Below are positions 16,431 to 24,614 of a stretch of DNA of 64,000 nt, piece by piece (position 1 is the first letter of the stretch; each line of letters starts with the position of its first letter). The notes beneath the pieces are model-generated. The model saw only the letters and a program-made list of their open reading frames with translations, did no database searches and was not told where the DNA came from. A program made the translations under genes and the position numbers. The DNA is from CAVRQM01 sp965246915 (GTDB lineage: Bacteria > Pseudomonadota > Alphaproteobacteria > Acetobacterales > Acetobacteraceae): assembly GCA_965246915.1 (NCBI GenBank), contig CBDFGB010000012.1:62001-126000 (forward strand), given 5' to 3'.

Positions 16431-16459
16431 ACTAAAACACAAACCGTACGGCTTGTCAA
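16431..16459 (-). promoter_or_regulatory. Promoter with palindromic operator in the spacer
   Basis: On the minus strand TTGACA (16454-16459) and TTTAGT (16431-16436) are 17 bases apart. The inverted repeat ACAAACCGTACGGCTTGT (16439-16456, one mismatched pair) occupies the spacer and part of the -35 box. This is the usual position for a TetR-type repressor. The A+T-rich stretch 16457-16470 lies upstream. Predicted transcription start is about 16424. Confidence 0.5.
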
Positions 16460-16536
16460 AAAAATCTAATTACGATTTGTCTCACCCTCTCGTCCCTCAT
16501 AGGCGCAAAACTTCGGAGCGCCGATGGCGCAGGCCT

Positions 16537-17841
16537 TCAAGCTGTCGGCTCGATGTCCTCCAGGCTGAATTGCTGCGCCTCCTCGTCGTAGCTGAACAGC
16601 TCGGCGTAGCGGCCCCAGGCGATCGCGGTGCGCAAGGTGTCCTGGGCGTAGCTCGGGCTCATGTGATCCTCCAACTCGTCAAGGAAGCGCACCGCGCTCG
16701 CGCGATGGTTCCAGCGTTCGTCCAGTGTGCGCCGGATCGCCGCGACGAGCTTGACGTGCGCCCGCAACGCGGCGGCGAACAAAGCCTTGCGCTCGTCGGT
16801 GTCGGCCTCCGCGAAGCGGCGACCGGTTTCGGTCAGCACCAAGTCGCCCTCCTCGAGTACCGCGAAATGCAACTGTGCCAGGCTTTCGCCCATCGGCAGC
16901 AACTCGTCGGCTTCCAATTGCAAGGCCCCGGCCAGTGCCGGCAGGTCGGCGCGGCCGTCGTAAGGCGGGGCGGCAAGCGATTCCAGCAATCCGGCCATCA
17001 GGTTCGTGCTGACCGGCGAAAGCGCGGTGTCGAAGGCCACTTCGGCGGGCATCGCGCTGGCGGGCGGCTTGGGCGCGGCGCGGCGCGTCATCAGCGCGTA
17101 GATGTCGTCGACCATCTGCCGGAATGCCGGATCCAGGCGGTTGCGGGGATGGGCGAACGGCACGACCAACTCGCTGGCCACCCGCCCGGGATTGCTGGAG
17201 AAGACCAGGATACGGTCGCACATCAGCACCGCCTCCTCGATATTGTGGGTGACCATCAGGATCGATTTGAGCGGCAGCTTGCCCTCGCTCCAGAGGTCGA
17301 TGAGGTCGGTACGCAACGTCTCCGCGGTCAGCACGTCGAGCGCGGAGAACGGCTCGTCCATCAGCAGCAGGTCGGGATGGACGACGAGCGCCCGCGCAAG
17401 GCCGACGCGCTGACGCATGCCGCCCGACAGCTCCTTCGGATAGGCATTCTCGTAGCCGCCGAGACCGATGAGGTCGATCGCCTCCTCCGCCCGCCGTTCG
17501 CGTTCGGCCCGCGCGACGCCCTGCGCCTCCAGCCCCAGCTCGACGTTCTCGGCGACGGTGAGCCAAGGAAACAGCGCGAAGCTCTGGAACACCATCGCGA
17601 CGCCGGGCGCCGGGCCGGAGACCGGCACGCCGCGCCAGGCGACGTCCCCGGCGGTGGGCAGCAGCAAGCCCGCGACGATGCGCAGCAGCGTGGATTTTCC
17701 GGAGCCGGAGCGGCCCAGCAGGCCAACGATCTCGCCGCTGGCGAGCGTGAGGTTCACGTCGTCGAGCACCAGCAGATCGGTGCTGCTGTCCTTGTGGTAC
17801 GATTGCCGGCAGTGGCTGACCTGAAGCAGGGGCGTGTCCAC
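16537..17841 (-). CDS. ABC importer ATPase with AAA-associated C-terminal domain (nitrate/sulfonate type)
   Basis: 434 residues. Residues 1-260 are the nucleotide-binding domain: GRSGSGKST (Walker A), VFQSFALFPW (Q loop), LSGGMRQRVGLARAL (signature), LLLMDEPFSALD (Walker B) and MVTHNIEEAV (switch His). The 150-residue C-terminal extension, with PVSTNLMAGLLESLAAPPYD, LQLEADELLPMGESLA and YAQDTLRTAIAWGRYAELF, is the AAA-associated domain found in ATPases of nitrate/sulfonate/bicarbonate-type importers. It energises the double permease encoded nine bases upstream. No substrate-binding protein is encoded nearby, so the substrate is unknown. The C-terminal domain may be a sensor (inference). Confidence 0.9.
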   Translation of the reverse strand: MDTPLLQVSHCRQSYHKDSSTDLLVLDDVNLTLASGEIVGLLGRSGSGKSTLLRIVAGLLLPTAGDVAWRGVPVSGPAPGVAMVFQSFALFPWLTVAENVELGLEAQGVARAERERRAEEAIDLIGLGGYENAYPKELSGGMRQRVGLARALVVHPDLLLMDEPFSALDVLTAETLRTDLIDLWSEGKLPLKSILMVTHNIEEAVLMCDRILVFSSNPGRVASELVVPFAHPRNRLDPAFRQMVDDIYALMTRRAAPKPPASAMPAEVAFDTALSPVSTNLMAGLLESLAAPPYDGRADLPALAGALQLEADELLPMGESLAQLHFAVLEEGDLVLTETGRRFAEADTDERKALFAAALRAHVKLVAAIRRTLDERWNHRASAVRFLDELEDHMSPSYAQDTLRTAIAWGRYAELFSYDEEAQQFSLEDIEPTA

Positions 17842-17850
17842 GGCGATCTC

Positions 17851-19575
17851 CTACAGCGTGAGCCGGCGGGTGGAGAAGGTATAGAGCGGCCGCCAAAGCG
17901 CGCGGTTGAAGCCGACCACGAACAGCGACATCACCGCGACGCCGAGCACGATGCGCGGGAAATCCCCCGCCTGCGTCGCGTGCGCGATATACGCGCCGAG
18001 GCCGTGCGCCGAGAGATGCGTCTCGCCCCAGGAGGCGACCTCGCTGACGATCGCGGCATTCCACGAGCCGCCGGAGGCGGTAATCGCGCCGGTCACGAAA
18101 TACGGGAAAATGCCCGGCAGGATCACCCGCCGCCACCACAGGAGCCCGCCGACCTGGAAATTCCGCGCCGCCTCGCGCAATTCGCCGGGAAAGGCGGCCG
18201 CGCCCGCGACGACGTTGAACAAGATATACCATTGCGTGCCGAGGATCATGAGCGGCGTGAGCCAGATATCCGGGTCGGCATGGGTCCGGACGATGACGAT
18301 GACGAAGATCGGGAAGAACAGGTTTGCCGGGAAGGCGGCAAGGAACTGTGCCACCGGTTGCGCGCGCCGGGCCCAGGCCGGGCGCAGGCCAAGCCAGACG
18401 CCGATCGGCACCCACAGCAGCGAGGCCAGCGCAATCAGCACGACGACGCGCAGCAGCGTGATGCAGCCGAGCCCGATGACCTCGGCGATGTCGGACACGC
18501 GGATGTCGCTGTCGGCGATGAACGCCACGATGCGCCAGAGCGCCAACACGGTCACCGCGGCGACCAGTCCGAAGAAGACCCAGTCGCCGGACTGCGACCG
18601 GCTTCGTGGCCCGGCGCGAACGGGCAGCGGAAGACGCAGCGGCATACGCCCGATCCCGCCCAGCAGGCCGCCCATGACCGCGCCGAGGCCGCGCAGCACG
18701 CGGGTCCGACGCAGAAGTGTCAGCACCCACGGGTCGGCGGCGGCGACCGAGGCGGTCATCTCGAACCGGAATTTTCCGGACCAGGCGACGAGTGGCCGAA
18801 ACAGCAACTGATCGTAGGCAAGAATGACCACGAGCATCGCCCCGATCGCCCAGAAGATCGCGCCGATGTCGCGCTGGGCCAGCGCCAGCGCGACGTAGGA
18901 GCCGATGCCGGGCAGGGTCCAGGTGTTGTCGCCAAGGGTGATCGCTTCGGACGCCACGACGAAGAACCAGCCGCCCGACATCGACAGCATCATGTTCCAC
19001 ACCAAGCCGGGCATGCCGAACGGTGCCTCGAGCCGCCAGAACCGCTGCCAGGACGAGAGTTGGAACGATCGCGTCGCCTCGACCAAGTCGGCCGGCAGGG
19101 TGGTCAGCGACTGATAGAAGCTGAACGCCATGTTCCAGGCCTGACTGGTGAAAATCGCGAAGATCGCGGCCAATTCGAGCCCCAGGACGCTGCCGGGGAA
19201 CAGGCCCATGAAGAACGCGGTGGTGAACGACAGGAAGCCCAGGATCGGCACCGATTGCAGGATGTCGAGCAGCGGCACCACCACCACGCCGGCTCGCCGG
19301 CTTTTCGCGGCCAATGGCGCGATGGTGAAGGTGAACGCGAGCGAGGCCAGCAGGGCCGCGAACATACGCATCGTGGTGCGCAGCGCGTAGCCGGGAAGGT
19401 AGGCGGCATCGAGTACGACGCGGGTGGCGCCGGGGGCGTCGAGCGGTTTGAACGTGTCCGGGCTGACCCGTGCCACGGCGGCAAGCAGGCCGAAGACGCA
19501 GACGATCGCGACCAGGTCCCAGCCGTTGGGCAGCCGGCGCGCCGTGGCCAAGTCGGGTGTCGCGCTGCGGGCCAT
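17851..19575 (-). CDS. ABC importer permease, two fused binding-protein-dependent transport domains
   Basis: 574 residues in one chain, twice the usual permease length. The first half ends with an EAA-type loop LVEATRSFQLSSWQRFWRLE and AITLGDNTWTLPGIGSYV. The second half repeats the pattern with ELREAARNFQVGGLLWWRRV and AHGLGAYI. About ten to twelve membrane helices are visible. The two EAA loops are the docking sites for the ATPase encoded immediately downstream, so the transporter is probably one fused permease with an ATPase dimer. ATG 19575 gives MARSATPDLATARRLPNGWD. The gene-poor region 19576-20264 lies upstream and should contain its promoter. Confidence 0.9.
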   Translation of the reverse strand: MARSATPDLATARRLPNGWDLVAIVCVFGLLAAVARVSPDTFKPLDAPGATRVVLDAAYLPGYALRTTMRMFAALLASLAFTFTIAPLAAKSRRAGVVVVPLLDILQSVPILGFLSFTTAFFMGLFPGSVLGLELAAIFAIFTSQAWNMAFSFYQSLTTLPADLVEATRSFQLSSWQRFWRLEAPFGMPGLVWNMMLSMSGGWFFVVASEAITLGDNTWTLPGIGSYVALALAQRDIGAIFWAIGAMLVVILAYDQLLFRPLVAWSGKFRFEMTASVAAADPWVLTLLRRTRVLRGLGAVMGGLLGGIGRMPLRLPLPVRAGPRSRSQSGDWVFFGLVAAVTVLALWRIVAFIADSDIRVSDIAEVIGLGCITLLRVVVLIALASLLWVPIGVWLGLRPAWARRAQPVAQFLAAFPANLFFPIFVIVIVRTHADPDIWLTPLMILGTQWYILFNVVAGAAAFPGELREAARNFQVGGLLWWRRVILPGIFPYFVTGAITASGGSWNAAIVSEVASWGETHLSAHGLGAYIAHATQAGDFPRIVLGVAVMSLFVVGFNRALWRPLYTFSTRRLTL

Positions 19576-19682
19576 GGCGATGTCCGGAAGGGGGTTCGGG
19601 CCTGTTAGCCGGGCCGCCCCCCCCTGTCACCCCCGCATGGCCCCCGGCGGCCGTCGATGCCGGGCGCCTGCTCGCCATGAGG

Positions 19683-19783
19683 ATCGGCGAACCGGGCATC
19701 GGCGAACTGGGCATCGACCAAACTGGGCATCGACCAAACTGGGCATCGACCAACCGGGTATCGACGATCCGGGCATCGACGCC
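19683..19783. repeat. Tandem array of a 15-16 base unit (about seven copies)
   Basis: Units read ATCGGCGAACCGGGC, ATCGGCGAACTGGGC, ATCGACCAAACTGGGC (twice, 16 bases), ATCGACCAACCGGGT, ATCGACGATCCGGGC and a partial ATCGACGCC. Five codons per unit could encode a pentapeptide-like repeat, but the two 16-base units break any frame. The array lies upstream of the ABC permease gene and is related to the short repeat at 383-427. Confidence 0.75.
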
Positions 19784-20264
19784 ATCTGAGGGGTCGGCGA
19801 TGACGCGCCCACGCAGCCGGACTCGTAATGTCAGTAGGCCCGTTCTGCCCGACGATCGCGGACCACGGATACAACGCCGAAGCAAGGATTGAGCGTGGCA
19901 AGACGAATTGGTGTAACTCCGGGAATTTTGGCGGTAAATGCAATGAAATTCCAAAGATCGGTGAAAGACAAGGAGCGGTGGCGTTAATTTATTGTGAACT
20001 CAAATATCATTTCGAACTAATGTGGTATGGGACGCGAGTGTCGGCCCAAACCAACGCGCTGCGTCATGCTCGATGTGTCGCTGGGGACGGATATCACGTT
20101 TTCGGAAAATCACATGACATCGTTAATTTGTTTGTCATGAGCGATCTGGTGCTGGCACTCCGCGATCTTTTCTGAGAAGCTATTCCGGCCGTTGACACAA
20201 CGAGCGGGAGAAACCGTTCGGACCGCCGACCCGGCACCCCCCTCACGAATCAGGAGCATTTTGG
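19784..20264. other. Gene-poor, A+T-richer intergenic stretch
   Basis: About 480 bases without a convincing gene. From about 19890 to 20180 the base composition is visibly more A+T-rich than the neighbours. A 115-codon plus-strand frame (19828-20175) has no homology I recognise and a residue composition that does not look selected. The stretch probably holds promoters for the divergent ABC permease and quinoprotein genes. It could also be a remnant of transferred DNA. CAGGAG at 20251-20256 is the ribosome binding site of the next gene. Confidence 0.5.
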
Positions 20265-21938
20265 ATGTGGTCTCGTGCCTCCTTCCAGCGGATCAAGGGC
20301 GCGGGCGTTGCCGCCCTGCTTGGGCTGGCCGGTCTTTTGGCCCCGGGCGGCGCGCGGGCCGAGCCGCCGCGCCCGTGGCTGTTCGGCGGCGCGGACCTGT
20401 TCAATACACACGCGATGCTGAGCCCCGTCAGCAACATCAACAGCCCGACTCAGATCAACCCGCGCACTGCCTCGAAACTGAAACTGAAGTGGTCGCTGGT
20501 CACCAGCGGCGCGATCACCGCGACGCCCACGGTCGAGGAGGACGCCCTGTATGTCCCCGACACGGCGGGCTCGCTCTATAAGATCAACCCGGATACCGGG
20601 GACGTCATCTGGCGCCACCATATGACCGAGTACACCAAGTTCTGGGGATCGCAGTCGCGTAGCTCCCCGGCGATCGCCGACGACGTGATCGTGGTCGGCG
20701 ACTATTGGGCGCATGACAAGGCGCACACCGCCGACACGGGTGCGCTCGTCCTGGCCGTGCGCAAGGACACCGGCGCGCTGGTGTGGAAGACGGTCGTCGA
20801 CAAGACCAACGAATGGTCGGAAATTCTCGGCTCGCCGATCGTCTACAACAACAAGGTCTACGTCGGAACGGCCTCGTGGGAGGAGGCGCACACCAACGAC
20901 CCGAACTATGTGACGACGTTCCGCGGCAGCATCGTATGCCTCGATCTCAAGACCGGCAAGATCCTATGGCAGCGGATGCTGGCACCACCCGGCTATTCAG
21001 GTGTCGCCGCGCCCGGCACGACGCCGGTGGTCTGGCCGGCGCGCAAGGCGTTGCTTGTCACGACAGGCAACAACTATCGCGTGCCGCGCGATGTCGGAGA
21101 TTGCATCAAGGCGCACGCACCCAGCATCGGGGCGATGACCGCCTGCCTCGACCCCACAAACTATGTCAACTCGGTGTTGTCGCTCGACCTCGACACCGGA
21201 GCGATCAAGTGGTCGCGCCAACTTGGCGGCCCGGACACTTGGAGCTTCGCGTGCACGTCGAGCAATCCTTCCGTGGTCGCGGCGAATTGTTCGTTCGGAC
21301 CGGGTTTCGACCACGATTTCGCCTCGCAGCCGAACCTCGTCTACACGCCGAGCTTTCAGGGCGTGGCCGACGACCGAGGCGGCCGCAGCGCCGGCTTCCT
21401 GTTGGGCGCGGGGCAAAAGAGCGGCTACTACTGGGGTATCAATCCCGACAACGGCGGCCTTTTTTGGTCGACCTATGTCGGAAATGGTATCGAGTGGGGC
21501 TCGTCGGTCAATATCGCCGACAAGAACGCAATCTTCTTCGCGATCAACAACCACTCGCACGTCTATGACAGCGTGACCAGCAAGAGCGGCGTGACCACCA
21601 AGACCAACGGCGGCTCCTGGGGTAGCGTCGATGTGAGCACCGGCAAGATCAATTGGCAGATCCCGACCGTTGGGAAGGACATCACCGACTCCAGGGTCGG
21701 CGGGACCGCGCAGGGGGCTACCGGTTTCTTCAACCGCGTCGTGTTCGCCGGGTCCTCGTCGGGCTATTTCGCAGCCCTGGACGCGTATTCCGGCAACGTC
21801 CTCTGGAGCTACAACAGCGGCCAGTGGGTCGTGAGCGGCCCTTCGTTCTACAACGAGACGATGTACTGGGGCACCGGGTTCCGCACGGTCGGCACCGGCA
21901 AGCCAACGCTGTTCGCCTTCTCCGTCCCGGCTCCCTGA
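20265..21938 (+). CDS. Secreted PQQ-type beta-propeller protein (polyvinyl-alcohol-dehydrogenase-like)
   Basis: 557 residues. A signal peptide (AGVAALLGLAGLLAPGGARA) ends near residue 32. The mature protein is a series of quinoprotein beta-propeller blades with tryptophan-docking motifs: DTAGSLYKINPDTGDVIWRH, VLAVRKDTGALVWKT, IVCLDLKTGKILWQR, VLSLDLDTGAIKWSR, VDVSTGKINWQ and FAALDAYSGNVLWSYNSG. The layout recalls polyvinyl-alcohol dehydrogenases and related PQQ proteins. No CxxCH haem motif is present, so any electrons would leave through a separate cytochrome. Whether PQQ binds is not established. A hairpin at 21955-21979 ends the unit. ATG 20265 follows CAGGAG at a good distance. Confidence 0.75.
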   Translation: MWSRASFQRIKGAGVAALLGLAGLLAPGGARAEPPRPWLFGGADLFNTHAMLSPVSNINSPTQINPRTASKLKLKWSLVTSGAITATPTVEEDALYVPDTAGSLYKINPDTGDVIWRHHMTEYTKFWGSQSRSSPAIADDVIVVGDYWAHDKAHTADTGALVLAVRKDTGALVWKTVVDKTNEWSEILGSPIVYNNKVYVGTASWEEAHTNDPNYVTTFRGSIVCLDLKTGKILWQRMLAPPGYSGVAAPGTTPVVWPARKALLVTTGNNYRVPRDVGDCIKAHAPSIGAMTACLDPTNYVNSVLSLDLDTGAIKWSRQLGGPDTWSFACTSSNPSVVAANCSFGPGFDHDFASQPNLVYTPSFQGVADDRGGRSAGFLLGAGQKSGYYWGINPDNGGLFWSTYVGNGIEWGSSVNIADKNAIFFAINNHSHVYDSVTSKSGVTTKTNGGSWGSVDVSTGKINWQIPTVGKDITDSRVGGTAQGATGFFNRVVFAGSSSGYFAALDAYSGNVLWSYNSGQWVVSGPSFYNETMYWGTGFRTVGTGKPTLFAFSVPAP

Positions 21939-21954
21939 TCGCTCAAGACCCTAC

Positions 21955-21979
21955 GGCCGGGACCCGCGAGGTCCCGGCC
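21955..21979. terminator. Strong hairpin between convergent genes
   Basis: GGCCGGGACC and GGTCCCGGCC form a perfect 10-base stem with a five-base loop between the quinoprotein stop (21938) and the catalase-like stop (21986). It can serve both strands. No clear U run follows on either side, so efficiency is uncertain. Confidence 0.6.
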
Positions 21980-21985
21980 AGACGG

Positions 21986-22957
21986 CTACTTTATCCGTTT
22001 TGAGAACGAGACCGCATACGAGCCGGAGCGGCCGGCGATCATCGGATCATCCGAAACGACGATCCCGTCCGTGAGATTGGTCGGCAGGAACAGCAGCTTC
22101 TTCTGCGCAGCGAGACTGTCCGACGCCGCCTTGTCCAGAGTGATGGTCCCGAGTTCGACGACGCGGCGATCTTCCGGCCAGGCTTTCGTGGGATCCTTCG
22201 TGGAATCGCCGGGGGCGGCCAGCTGGGCGCGCAGGTGGAAGGTGGCCGGCCCGCGCGCGAGACGGGCGGGCAACTCGTCCATCAGGAAGTCGGGCGGCTG
22301 CTTGGCCGCTTCCGCGGGATCGAGATGCACCACCGTCTCGGGCGCCGCGATCACTCGGAACGCTTGCTGCTGGCCCGCCTTGTCGACGAAGACGAAGGCG
22401 TTGACGCCGTTGTAGACCTCGTGGGCGAAGCTGTCGGGCGTCCGAAGCAGTCCCACGGCCGCCGGCACGCTCGGGTGGTCCGCGATGAATTGCTGGAGCT
22501 TCGTGGGTTTTGGCGCGTCCGGCGGGCTGGCGGCGATGGCCAACAGAAGGTCGCGGAACTCGCCGGTCGTGGCGACCGGGAAGAACGCCAGCGAATTGAT
22601 GACGAAATCGACGTCGCGGCCGCCCGCCATGTGGAACTTGATCGCCATGCCGTGCGGGCTCGCGTCGCCGATCCCGTCCGGGATGGTCGGGATGCCCGTC
22701 GAATCGGAGAACCGGACGGTGACGGGGATCGTCCCGCCGCTGAACAACGCGGCACGACTGAGCGTGGCCGCGTCGGCGGTCGGCGTGAACGTCCCGGTGG
22801 CGACCACGCCCTTGGCGTGATTGGCGCGCCATCCCGGGTAGGCGCCGAACACCTTGTTGAGCGCGTCGACGAGTTCCGTCGGCGTGGCGGTGTCGGCGGC
22901 CCGCGCCGGCGCGGCGAGCGCCAGCAGGGCGCAGGAGGCGAGGATGTAGGTCCGCAT
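21986..22957 (-). CDS. Catalase-related peroxidase, secreted (SrpA-like)
   Basis: 323 residues with a cleavable signal peptide (MRTYILASCALLALAAPARA). The mature protein has the small catalase-fold pattern: GWRANHAKGVVATGTFTP with the distal His, VTVRFSDSTGIPTIPDG, SPHGMAIKFHMAGGRDVDFV, VINSLAFFPV with the conserved Asn, and YNGVNAFVFVD. These short proteins keep the haem-binding core but lack the outer parts of full catalases, and act as peroxidases. The signal peptide puts it in the periplasm. It is convergent with the quinoprotein gene, and its start lies about 20 bases downstream of dut's stop, so it may be the last gene of the ubiE-coaBC-dut unit. Confidence 0.85.
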   Translation of the reverse strand: MRTYILASCALLALAAPARAADTATPTELVDALNKVFGAYPGWRANHAKGVVATGTFTPTADAATLSRAALFSGGTIPVTVRFSDSTGIPTIPDGIGDASPHGMAIKFHMAGGRDVDFVINSLAFFPVATTGEFRDLLLAIAASPPDAPKPTKLQQFIADHPSVPAAVGLLRTPDSFAHEVYNGVNAFVFVDKAGQQQAFRVIAAPETVVHLDPAEAAKQPPDFLMDELPARLARGPATFHLRAQLAAPGDSTKDPTKAWPEDRRVVELGTITLDKAASDSLAAQKKLLFLPTNLTDGIVVSDDPMIAGRSGSYAVSFSKRIK

Positions 22958-22977
22958 GCCAGTCTCCCGATGAAAAT

Positions 22978-23424
22978 TCAGGCGCCCGTGCTCCCGAACC
23001 CGCCCGCGTCGCGAAGCGTGCCGTCGAGCGTGGACGTCTCGATCCAGGTCGCGCGGGTGACGGGCGCCAGGACCGCCTGGGCGATCCGCATCGCCCGCGC
23101 GACGGTGAACGGAAGCTCGCCGGCGTTTAACAGGATCACCTGTATTTCGCCGCGATAATCCTCGTCGATCGTGCCGGGGCTGTTGGCAACCAGCACGCCG
23201 TGCTTCAGCGCGAGGCCGGAGCGGGGCCGGATCTGCAACTCGTGGCCGGACGGCAGGGCGACGCGCAACCCGGTCGGGACGAGCGCCAGCCGACCGGGGG
23301 CGATCTCGATCGTCGCCGTGACGGCCGCGAGCAGATCCATCCCCGCCGCCCCGTCGGTCGCATAGGCCGGCAGCGGCAGATCCGCTGCGTGCGGCATGCG
23401 GACCACGCGGATCGGCACGCTCAC
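22978..23424 (-). CDS. dut: dUTP diphosphatase
   Basis: 148 residues of trimeric dUTPase, which hydrolyses dUTP to dUMP and pyrophosphate. Motif 1 is YATDGAAGMDLLAAV, motif 2 IRPRSGLALKHG, motif 3 NSPGTIDEDYRGEIQVIL, motif 4 RIAQAVLAPV and motif 5 GGFGSTG at the C-terminus. The start is GTG 23424, which overlaps the coaBC stop by four bases (GTGA) and gives VSVPIRVVRMPHAADLPLPA. ATG at PHAAD is a shorter alternative. The coaBC-dut pairing is widespread in Proteobacteria. Confidence 0.95.
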   Translation of the reverse strand: MSVPIRVVRMPHAADLPLPAYATDGAAGMDLLAAVTATIEIAPGRLALVPTGLRVALPSGHELQIRPRSGLALKHGVLVANSPGTIDEDYRGEIQVILLNAGELPFTVARAMRIAQAVLAPVTRATWIETSTLDGTLRDAGGFGSTGA

Positions 23425-24614
23425 GCGAGGGCCGCCACGATGCGCTCGACCAGCCGCGCCGCGACGTCGCGTTTGGAGGCGCGCGGCCACGCCTCCGCGC
23501 CGTCCGCGGTGATGAGGCGGACCTCGTTGTCGGCGCCGCCCATGATGTCGCTCCCCGCCCCGACATCGTTCGCGACGATCCAGTCGCAGCCTTTAAGCGC
23601 GCGCTTGGCGGTGGCGTGGCTCACCAGGTCCTGCGTCTCCGCGGCGAAGCCGACGACCAGGCGCGGGCGGCGCGGACCCGGTCGCGAGAGAGCGGCCAGG
23701 ATATCCGGCGTTTCGGCCCAGCGCAGCTCGGGTGGGCCGTCGCCCTTCTTGCGCTTCTGTGTCGCCGGCTCGACCCGCCAATCGGCGACGGCGGCAGCAC
23801 ACACCGCGATGTCGGCGGGAAGCGCGGCCTCGCACGCCGCGAACATCTCCCCGGCGGTCTCGACCCGGCGCATCCCGACGCCGGGCGGGTCGGCGACCGC
23901 GACGGGTCCGCTGACGAGCGTGACCCGCGCGCCGGCGGCGGCGAGGGCGGCGGCGATCGCGTGGCCCTGCCGCCCGCTGCTGCGGTTGGCAATGTAGCGC
24001 ACCGGGTCGATCGGCTCGTGCGTCGGCCCGCTGGTCACCAGGGCATGTCGCCCGGCCAGCGGGCCGGTCGCGAGCATGGCGGCGATCGCGTCCAGGATCG
24101 CCGGCGGCTCGGCCAGGCGCCCGGGCCCGAACTCGCCGCAGGCCATCGGCCCCTCGTCCGGCCCGACGACCGCGACACCGCGCGCCGCGAGGGTGGTCAT
24201 CGCCGCCGCGGTTGCGGCATGGCCCCACATGCGCACGTTCATCGCCGGCGCCACCAGCACGCGCTTGTCGGTGGCCAGCAGCAGCGTCGTCGCGAGGTCG
24301 TCGGCAAGGCCGGCGGCCATGCGCGCCAGAAGATCGGCGGTGGCCGGTGCGACGACCACCAGATCGGCGCTTCGGGACAGCTCAATATGGCCCATCTCGT
24401 GCTCGTCGGTCAGCGACCAGAGATCGGTATGCACGCGGTTCTCCGACAGCGCCTGCAGCGAGAGCGCGGTGACGAAATGCGCGCCGCCGGCGGTCAGCAC
24501 GCAGGTCACGCCACACCCGGCCTTGCGCAGCAGTCGGATCAGCTCGAGCGACTTGTAGGCGGCGATCCCGCCGCCGACGATCAGCAGGACTCGGCGCCCG
24601 CCGAGGCCGCTCAC
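23421..24614 (-). CDS. coaBC: Bifunctional phosphopantothenoylcysteine decarboxylase / phosphopantothenate-cysteine ligase
   Basis: 397 residues. The N-terminal CoaC flavoprotein domain has LLIVGGGIAAYKSLELIRLL, the active-site His region of DEHEMGHIELS, VVVAPATADLLARMAAG, and VAPAMNVRMW (PAMN motif), with GPMACGEFGPGRL as substrate-recognition clamp. The C-terminal CoaB domain has LVTSGPTHEPIDPVRYIANR and KKGDGPPELRWAETPDIL with the KxKK-type loop. Together they make 4'-phosphopantetheine for coenzyme A. GTG 24614 overlaps the ubiE stop by four bases. In many alphaproteobacteria ubiB stands between ubiE and coaBC; here it does not. Confidence 0.96.
   Translation of the reverse strand: MSGLGGRRVLLIVGGGIAAYKSLELIRLLRKAGCGVTCVLTAGGAHFVTALSLQALSENRVHTDLWSLTDEHEMGHIELSRSADLVVVAPATADLLARMAAGLADDLATTLLLATDKRVLVAPAMNVRMWGHAATAAAMTTLAARGVAVVGPDEGPMACGEFGPGRLAEPPAILDAIAAMLATGPLAGRHALVTSGPTHEPIDPVRYIANRSSGRQGHAIAAALAAAGARVTLVSGPVAVADPPGVGMRRVETAGEMFAACEAALPADIAVCAAAVADWRVEPATQKRKKGDGPPELRWAETPDILAALSRPGPRRPRLVVGFAAETQDLVSHATAKRALKGCDWIVANDVGAGSDIMGGADNEVRLITADGAEAWPRASKRDVAARLVERIVAALA

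Noticed and set aside
16339..19954. Very long open frames opposite or out of frame to the ABC transporter genes (over 1000 codons)
   Set aside because: They are a consequence of high GC third positions. They are rich in Arg/Gly/Asp/His, have no domain, and are explained by the ATPase and permease genes.
19828..20175. Plus-strand frame in the A+T-richer gap
   Set aside because: No recognisable domain, no good ribosome binding site, unselected-looking composition.
20150..20180. Possible sigma-54 promoter (TGGCAC...)
   Set aside because: The -12 element TTGC is missing at the correct spacing.
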